Positions 39,846 to 45,625 of a stretch of 45,625 nt of DNA are shown piece after piece. Below the pieces are notes generated by a model. That model saw only the letters and a list, made by a program, of their open reading frames with translations. It ran no database searches and was not told the DNA's origin. The stretch covers positions 1 through 45,625 of the forward strand of contig JACPUT010000012.1 in the NCBI GenBank assembly GCA_016192145.1, given 5' to 3'. A program made the translations under genes and the position numbers. Numbering within the stretch: position 1 is the stretch's first letter; each line of letters opens with the position of its first letter. This stretch comes from Acidobacteriota bacterium. GTDB lineage: Bacteria; Acidobacteriota; Holophagae; Holophagales; Holophagaceae.

Positions 39846-40965
39846 TCTGGGGTTGGATTCCCAGCGCACTGAGGATGACGGCGTTCACCTTGTCCACGTC
39901 GTACTTCTCCTCCGCGATCCGGCGGGACGCCCGGCCCATGTGGCGGACCAGGATGGGGTCTTCAACCAGGCGGCCCATGGCCTCTGCCAGGGCGACGCTG
40001 TCCTTCACGGGAACCAAGAAACCGTTTTCGCCCGGGGCCACGGTCTCCTTGCAGCCGGAGGCCAGGGTGGTGACGATGGCCCGGCCCGTGGCCATGGCTT
40101 CCAGCACGGAGCGGGGTGTTCCTTCGCCGTAGCTGGGGAGCACCATGGCGTGGGATGCCGCCAGGAAGGGGCGCACATCCTTGGTGGTCCCCAGGTATTC
40201 GATGACGCCTTCCCTTTCCCAGGCCTCCACCTGGGCGCGGGAAATGGCCGTGGGGTTGGTATCCAGCATGCCCAGCACCTGGCAACGGGCGGCGGGGTGG
40301 CGGGCCCTCAGGAGCCGGGCGGCCTCCACGAATTCCAGGAGGCCCTTGTCGCGGGTGAGCCGGGCCACGAGGAGGAAGGTGGGGGGGCCATCGGGCAGGG
40401 GGGCTTCGGCGAAGTGGGCGATATCCACGCCGGAGCCATTGATGAGGGTGACCTTCAGCCCCTCGGGGAGCATCCGGTTCTGCTCGAAGAAGGCCCGATC
40501 ATCGGGATTCTGGAAGAAGACCCCGTGGTTGCGGGCCATGCCGCGCCGGTAGAGGAACCGCGTCATGGCGCTGATGCAACGCATTTTGAAGCCCTGCCCC
40601 ATGAGGGTGGAACCAAGGCCCGTGATCATGGCGTGGCGATGCGCCACGCCGGCGCGGGCGGCGGCGATGGAGCCGTAGATGACGGGCTTGATGGTGTAGC
40701 TGAGAATCAGATCGGGCTTCACGTCCCGGAAGATGCGGGTGAGGGCCGTTATGGAGCGCAGATCCTCCACCGGATTCATGCCCGTGCGGCCCAAGGGCAC
40801 CGCCTGGTAGGAGGCGCCCAGGGCCGCCAGCTTCTCCACGATGGTGGGATCCTGGCCCGGGGCCATGGCCACCACTTCGTGGCCCGCCCGCACCATGGCG
40901 CGGATCATGGGGCCGCGGAAGTGGGGCAGGGAGGGCGCGTAGCCCCCAAGGACCGCGATCTTCAT
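39841..40965 (-). CDS. GT4 family glycosyltransferase
   Basis: A 374-residue GT-B glycosyltransferase resembling PglA and other family 4 retaining enzymes that add GalNAc-type sugars to lipid-linked intermediates. [32 protein letters not shown] (donor site) and the [20 protein letters not shown] signature with two glutamates are present. Cytoplasmic face of the inner membrane is expected. It overlaps the epimerase gene by 4 bases (ATGA), so it is probably fed by the UDP-sugar made by that gene and the next. Confidence 0.92.
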   Translation of the reverse strand: MKIAVLGGYAPSLPHFRGPMIRAMVRAGHEVVAMAPGQDPTIVEKLAALGASYQAVPLGRTGMNPVEDLRSITALTRIFRDVKPDLILSYTIKPVIYGSIAAARAGVAHRHAMITGLGSTLMGQGFKMRCISAMTRFLYRRGMARNHGVFFQNPDDRAFFEQNRMLPEGLKVTLINGSGVDIAHFAEAPLPDGPPTFLLVARLTRDKGLLEFVEAARLLRARHPAARCQVLGMLDTNPTAISRAQVEAWEREGVIEYLGTTKDVRPFLAASHAMVLPSYGEGTPRSVLEAMATGRAIVTTLASGCKETVAPGENGFLVPVKDSVALAEAMGRLVEDPILVRHMGRASRRIAEEKYDVDKVNAVILSALGIQPQK

Positions 40966-41987
40966 CCGAGGTTGGCCCGGTACCAGTTGAGGGCTTCATC
41001 GAGGCCCCGCTGGATGTCGAACTGGGGTTCGTACCCGAGCAGCTGGGCGGCCTTGGAGATATCCGCCTGGGAGTGGCGCACGTCCCCATCCCGGAAGGGG
41101 CGGTAGGTGACCTCGGCCTTGGCGATGGCGGGGTCGTGGGCGGCGAGTTTTTCCCTCAGCCAGACGTAGAGGTTGTTGAGGGTGCTGCGCCCACCGAAGG
41201 CCACGTTGTAGACCTGATTGATGGCCTCGGGACGGGTGGTGGTGGCGGCCAGGAGGTTGGCCTGGATCACGTTGTCCACATAGCAGAAATCCCGGCTGGT
41301 CTCCCCGTCGCCGTTGATGAACACTTCCTTGCCGTGGATGAGGGCGGAGATCCAGAGGGGGATCACTGCGGCGTAGGCCCCATTGGGGTTCTGCCGGCGC
41401 CCGAACACGTTGAAGTAGCGCAGGCCGATGCACTCCATGCCGTAGGTGTTGGCGAAGACCCTCGCGTAGAGCTCGTTCACCAGTTTGGTGACGGCATAGG
41501 GGGAAAGCGGGTTCCCGATCAGATCCTCCCGCTTGGGAAGCGCGGGATGGTCGCCATAGGTGGAGCTGGAGGCGGCGTAGACGAAGCGCTTCACCTTGTG
41601 GTCCCGGGCGGCCACCAGCATGTGGAGGAAGCCGTCGATGTTCGCCTGATTGGTGGTGATGGGATCTTTGATGGAGCGGGGCACGGAGCCCAGGGCCGCC
41701 TGGTGGAGGACGTAGTCGACGCCTTCACAGGCCCGCTGGCAATCCTCGGGCTTGCGGATGTCGCCTTCGATGAACCGGAAACGGGCCCAGGCGTCATCGC
41801 CCACGACCGCCCGCACGTCGTCGAGGTTGGCCTGGAATCCGGTGGCGAAGTTATCGAGGCCCACCACGGTCTGTCCGGCCTGGAGCAAGGCCTGGAGGAG
41901 GTTTGAGCCGATGAACCCGGCCACGCCGGTGACGAGCCAGACCTTGGGCTCGGCCTTCAGCTCCTGGAGCACGGAATCCAGTCGCAT
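40962..41987 (-). CDS. UDP-N-acetylglucosamine 4-epimerase-like (WbpP/TviC type)
   Basis: A 341-residue extended [22 protein letters not shown] is the nucleotide-binding motif, [18 protein letters not shown] carries the catalytic Ser/Thr, and [14 protein letters not shown] the YxxxK pair. The sequence closely follows WbpP/TviC, which interconvert UDP-GlcNAc/UDP-GalNAc or their uronic acids. It lies between a WbpO-like dehydrogenase (4-base gap) and the glycosyltransferase (4-base overlap), supporting UDP-GalNAcA synthesis. Confidence 0.92.
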   Translation of the reverse strand: MRLDSVLQELKAEPKVWLVTGVAGFIGSNLLQALLQAGQTVVGLDNFATGFQANLDDVRAVVGDDAWARFRFIEGDIRKPEDCQRACEGVDYVLHQAALGSVPRSIKDPITTNQANIDGFLHMLVAARDHKVKRFVYAASSSTYGDHPALPKREDLIGNPLSPYAVTKLVNELYARVFANTYGMECIGLRYFNVFGRRQNPNGAYAAVIPLWISALIHGKEVFINGDGETSRDFCYVDNVIQANLLAATTTRPEAINQVYNVAFGGRSTLNNLYVWLREKLAAHDPAIAKAEVTYRPFRDGDVRHSQADISKAAQLLGYEPQFDIQRGLDEALNWYRANLG

Positions 41988-41991
41988 GGGC

Positions 41992-43266
<1,275 letters not shown>

Positions 43267-43297
43267 GCTGCTCTCCATCCAAGGGGCTGAGGGGGAA

Positions 43298-43313
43298 GGA
43301 ACCGCAAGGTTCC
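43298..43313 (-). promoter_or_regulatory. Leader hairpin upstream of the WbpO-like gene
   Basis: ggaaccgcaaggttcc is a perfect 6-bp stem with a 4-base loop, 32 bases upstream of the start codon and thus likely in the mRNA leader. A second short palindrome, gacgtattcgtc, lies at 43360-43371. No clear promoter boxes are visible in 43267-43429. Confidence 0.4.
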
Positions 43314-43429
43314 GCCTCAGAATGACGAATCGGATCTCACGCCGAGCCTAGCACGGAGCCGACGTATTCGTCTTGGAAAAATTCAGCATTATCGGGTGGA
43401 TGCGTGGATTTTGCGTCCAGGATGCCGCA

Positions 43430-44131
43430 TCAACTCCCAGGGCCGGCCGGGCTGGTGTTGCGGGCCCGGAGCCTGCGGAGGGTGAGGATGTCCAGGGTCG
43501 GTTGGAGCAGGAGGAACCAGAGGGCACCATAGGCGAAGGCCGCCACGATCCTCGCCCAATTCGGGCCGATCTGCAGACTCTCCCGGAAGATCCACACGGG
43601 CACTACGGCAATGGGGATGCTGGCGCTGAAGGTGGTGTAGAAGACATTCCGGAACTGGGACTTGGTGACTCCGAGGAGCTCCTCGCATCCCTCGAGGATG
43701 GGGCTGCGGGAGACCTGAAAATAATCCCGGTAGCTCTTGATGAGGCTGGAGAACATGCCCTGATTCGCATCCATGCTGAGGACCGAGTAGGCGGTCGAGG
43801 GGAGGGGTGAGGCGAACTTCACCACGGAGCCCGCTCCATCGCCCCGGATCACGGTGCCTTCGGCCCGGAGGGTGCCTTCTGGCCCGGAACCCGAGAGGAT
43901 GACCACCTCACAGGTGCTGCCCACCGGCAGCGGGGGGGTCGCGTGGAGGAGGATTCCCCCGAGGCTGAAATTGATGGCTACGGCCAGGATGACCTTGCGG
44001 CCCTTCCCGACCACCCGCACTTGGGCAGACGTAGGGATTCGCTCCGAGGCGCGTAACTCGTGGGATCGGCTCATGGGAAGCTCCGGGGCCGGGGGGGTGG
44101 TTCTGGGGGGAGTCGGGAGGTGATCAACCAT
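43430..44131 (-). CDS. Membrane-anchored PilZ domain protein
   Basis: A 233-residue protein. The PilZ domain shows both c-di-GMP contact motifs: RASER (RxxxR, 27-31) and NFSLGG (NxSxxG, 54-59). Two hydrophobic segments follow near 175-195 (TFSASIPIAVVPVWIF) and 200-222 (IVAAFAYGALWFLLLQP). The start is uncertain: 44131 has aaggag 8 bases upstream, 44074 (MSRSHELRASER) has ggag 6 bases upstream, and 44176 is also open. Its place between the uronic-acid genes and a surface lipoprotein suggests that c-di-GMP controls polysaccharide export or assembly. Confidence 0.88.
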   Translation of the reverse strand: MVDHLPTPPRTTPPAPELPMSRSHELRASERIPTSAQVRVVGKGRKVILAVAINFSLGGILLHATPPLPVGSTCEVVILSGSGPEGTLRAEGTVIRGDGAGSVVKFASPLPSTAYSVLSMDANQGMFSSLIKSYRDYFQVSRSPILEGCEELLGVTKSQFRNVFYTTFSASIPIAVVPVWIFRESLQIGPNWARIVAAFAYGALWFLLLQPTLDILTLRRLRARNTSPAGPGS

Positions 44132-44254
44132 GGGGTTGGGCTCCTTGGGGGGCATGACTGCACCCCACGTGGTCATTTATCGGGGCCTCCAGGTTGGAAC
44201 ATGAGCCCTATCATGGCAATTAATAGCTGCCGGAGGATGGGAATTTGTCGATAT

Positions 44255-44283
44255 TTGCCATAGGTGTTGGCGGGTCTTAACCT
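44255..44283 (+). promoter_or_regulatory. Possible promoter of the Ig-repeat lipoprotein gene
   Basis: TTGCCA (44255-44260) and TAACCT (44278-44283) are 17 bases apart; the -35 matches 5 of 6 and the -10 only 3 of 6. The leader to the start codon would be about 45 bases. Confidence 0.3.
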
Positions 44284-44334
44284 TTGCGGGGGGCGTGTCG
44301 ATAGAGGGCGATAGGGATCCTCGTGGAGGGGGCT

Positions 44335-45625
44335 ATGCACGCGGGAAGCATGAAGATCAGGATCTCCGGCATCGCCATCGTGGGAACCCTTTGCAGCCTC
44401 ATTGCCTGTAGTGGTGGCGGCGGCGGCGAGACCAAGGCGGCCACGACCTCCGCGGCGCTTCCCGCGCCCCCCCAGATCAATGCCCCGGCCTCGGTTGACG
44501 AGGAGAGCAAGGGGCTGGAAGCCCGGGTGAATGCCCAGTCCGGCGTGACCTACACCTGGACCGTGCAGGACGGGGCTCTCGCGGGACCGGCCCAAAGTGA
44601 CGCCATCAAATTTGATGTGGGACTCACGGATCCCGTGGTGCTCATCTGCAAGGCCACCAACTCGGCCGGGAGCACCACCTCTCTGTTCACGGTCCGGGTC
44701 CGCAAGAACGCCCCGGTCGCTCCCGTCTTCTCCGCCCCCTCCCAGGTGAGCGCGGGCTCGAGCGGCAATGGCGCCGAAGTTCAGCCCCAGTCCGGCGCCT
44801 CCTATGTCTGGACGGTCACCAACGGCACCCTCCAGACGGGCCAAGGGACCCGATCGATCACCTTCTCCGCGGGCACCGTGGGCAGCGCCCAACTACAGTG
44901 CGCGGTCAGCAACTCCGCGGGCTCCAGCTCGGGTTCCGTGTCCATCCCGGTGGTTTCCGTCGTGGTGGCCCCCTCCACGCCCGCGATCACGGCCCCTTCC
45001 CCGGTCATCGCGGGCTCCAGCTACGCCGCCAGCATCCCGGCCCAGAGCGGGTGCACCTACACCTGGCAGATCTCCAACGGGAGCCTCCTGTCCGGTCAGG
45101 GCACCACGAACATCCAGTTCACGCCGACCAGCGCGGGCTCCACGGTGCTCACCGCCAGCGTGACCAACTCCGCCGGCACCGCTCAGGGCACCGCCACCCT
45201 CACCGTCGATGCCGCGCTCCTGGCGGTCAGCGTCGCGCTCACCCCCACGGCCCCGGTGCTCAACATCTCGGGAACCAAGTCCTTCACGGCCACCGTGAGC
45301 GGCTCCACCAACACGGGCGTCGCCTGGACGGTGGATGGGGTCACCGGCGGCAACGGCACCACCGGCACCCTGAGCGGCACCGGCAACACCGTCACCTACA
45401 CCGCCCCGGCGACCGCCGGCAGCCACGTCCTCGTGGCCACCAGCCTCGCCGACTCCACACGCTCCGCCTCGACCACCATCACCATCCAGTCCGGCTGCGC
45501 ACCTTCCCCCACCTCCGCCACCGTCGTGAACGTCAAGGACGCGGCCTATGGCGCCAAGGGCGATGGCGTCACCGATGACACCGCCGCCATCCAGCGCGCC
45601 ATCGATGCCGTGGGCGGCACCGGCG
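44335..45625 (+). CDS. Lipoprotein with Ig-like repeats and pectin-lyase-fold domain (partial, runs off window)
   Basis: An open frame of 430 codons reaches the right edge. A lipoprotein signal peptide ends in LIAC (Cys25, or Cys20 if translation starts at ATG 44350). After a Gly-rich spacer come three similar Ig-like repeats of about 80-90 residues, each with a YTWTV/YVWTV/YTWQI strand and a C-terminal NSAGS/NSAGT turn (about 45-125, 130-215, 220-300), then a fourth, different beta domain with VAWTVDGVTGG. The last residues, VVNVKDAAYGAKGDGVTDDT and AIQRAIDA, are the start of a pectate-lyase_3-type beta helix. Probably outer-membrane anchored and acting on a polysaccharide. The ATG at 44335 has ggagg just upstream. 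Confidence 0.88.
   Translation, partial: MHAGSMKIRISGIAIVGTLCSLIACSGGGGGETKAATTSAALPAPPQINAPASVDEESKGLEARVNAQSGVTYTWTVQDGALAGPAQSDAIKFDVGLTDPVVLICKATNSAGSTTSLFTVRVRKNAPVAPVFSAPSQVSAGSSGNGAEVQPQSGASYVWTVTNGTLQTGQGTRSITFSAGTVGSAQLQCAVSNSAGSSSGSVSIPVVSVVVAPSTPAITAPSPVIAGSSYAASIPAQSGCTYTWQISNGSLLSGQGTTNIQFTPTSAGSTVLTASVTNSAGTAQGTATLTVDAALLAVSVALTPTAPVLNISGTKSFTATVSGSTNTGVAWTVDGVTGGNGTTGTLSGTGNTVTYTAPATAGSHVLVATSLADSTRSASTTITIQSGCAPSPTSATVVNVKDAAYGAKGDGVTDDTAAIQRAIDAVGGTG

Noticed and set aside
44210-44240. Sigma-54 type promoter before the lipoprotein gene
   Set aside because: tggcaattaatagctgcc resembles one but the GG to GC spacing is 9 or 12, not 10.
44177-44334. c-di-GMP riboswitch in the lipoprotein leader
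   Set aside because: Suspected because of the PilZ neighbour, but no GEMM-like conserved core is visible.

Overview
The window is high-GC bacterial DNA with dense, mostly operonic genes, many 4-base ATGA/GTGA overlaps and few transfer-associated genes. A ribosomal protein S21, LepA, MutS2, an Rsm22-like methyltransferase, many secreted peptidases with short signal peptides, DUF4139 proteins and a receiver/Ser-Thr kinase fit an Acidobacteriota-type chromosome, possibly Holophagaceae/Geothrix-like. That assignment is from gene style and memory only; no search was run.

Layout. 1-4.3 kb: end of an unknown gene, then an ATP-grasp enzyme and two tandem DUF4139 secreted proteins on the minus strand. 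4.4-7.4 kb: a relic of a mutS2 3' end, mutS2 and rpsU. 7.6-13.1 kb: a membrane Ser/Thr kinase with a degenerate receiver domain, a small helical protein, a zinc-ribbon membrane protein, lepA and a tandem-receiver response regulator. 13.1-17.6 kb: an M6-like secreted metallopeptidase, an NTF2-like secreted protein and a VIT/VWA protein. 17.7-21.4 kb: a TetR-controlled adaptor-permease-ATPase efflux operon. 21.4-25.8 kb: an ECF-type sigma factor with its probable anti-sigma, an M28 peptidase, a DUF4442 hotdog protein and a small secreted protein. 25.8-30.1 kb: an M14 peptidase, Rsm22-like methyltransferase and membrane protein, and a divergent Gfo/Idh/MocA oxidoreductase. 30.1-36.4 kb: an N-terminally truncated serine hydrolase, a SpoIID-like protein, an unknown protein, a thin [2Fe-2S] ferredoxin and MoeA. 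36.4-45.6 kb: a surface polysaccharide/glycan cluster (membrane NDP-sugar 4,6-dehydratase, aminotransferase, GT4 glycosyltransferase, WbpP-like epimerase, WbpO-like dehydrogenase), a membrane PilZ protein, and the start of a lipoprotein with Ig-like repeats running into a pectin-lyase-fold domain.

The most unusual signal is not a gene. At least six intergenic sites (named R1-R4, R6-R8 here, one of them nested) carry hairpin-like elements whose two arms are arrays of short tandem units of 7-10 bases, and one site (R5) carries a lone arm. In R2, R3 and R6 each arm has exactly four units. The unit sequence differs between elements, but R4 and inner R8 share an exact 20-base string and R3 and R6 share a 13-base loop string. 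The elements abut or overlap gene ends: one fills the mutS2 leader, one separates mutS2 from a duplicate of its own tail, a lone arm touches the lepA stop codon, and a nested triple element supplies the first codons of a serine hydrolase that has lost its normal N-terminus. This looks like a mobile or self-propagating intergenic element family that remodels gene ends.
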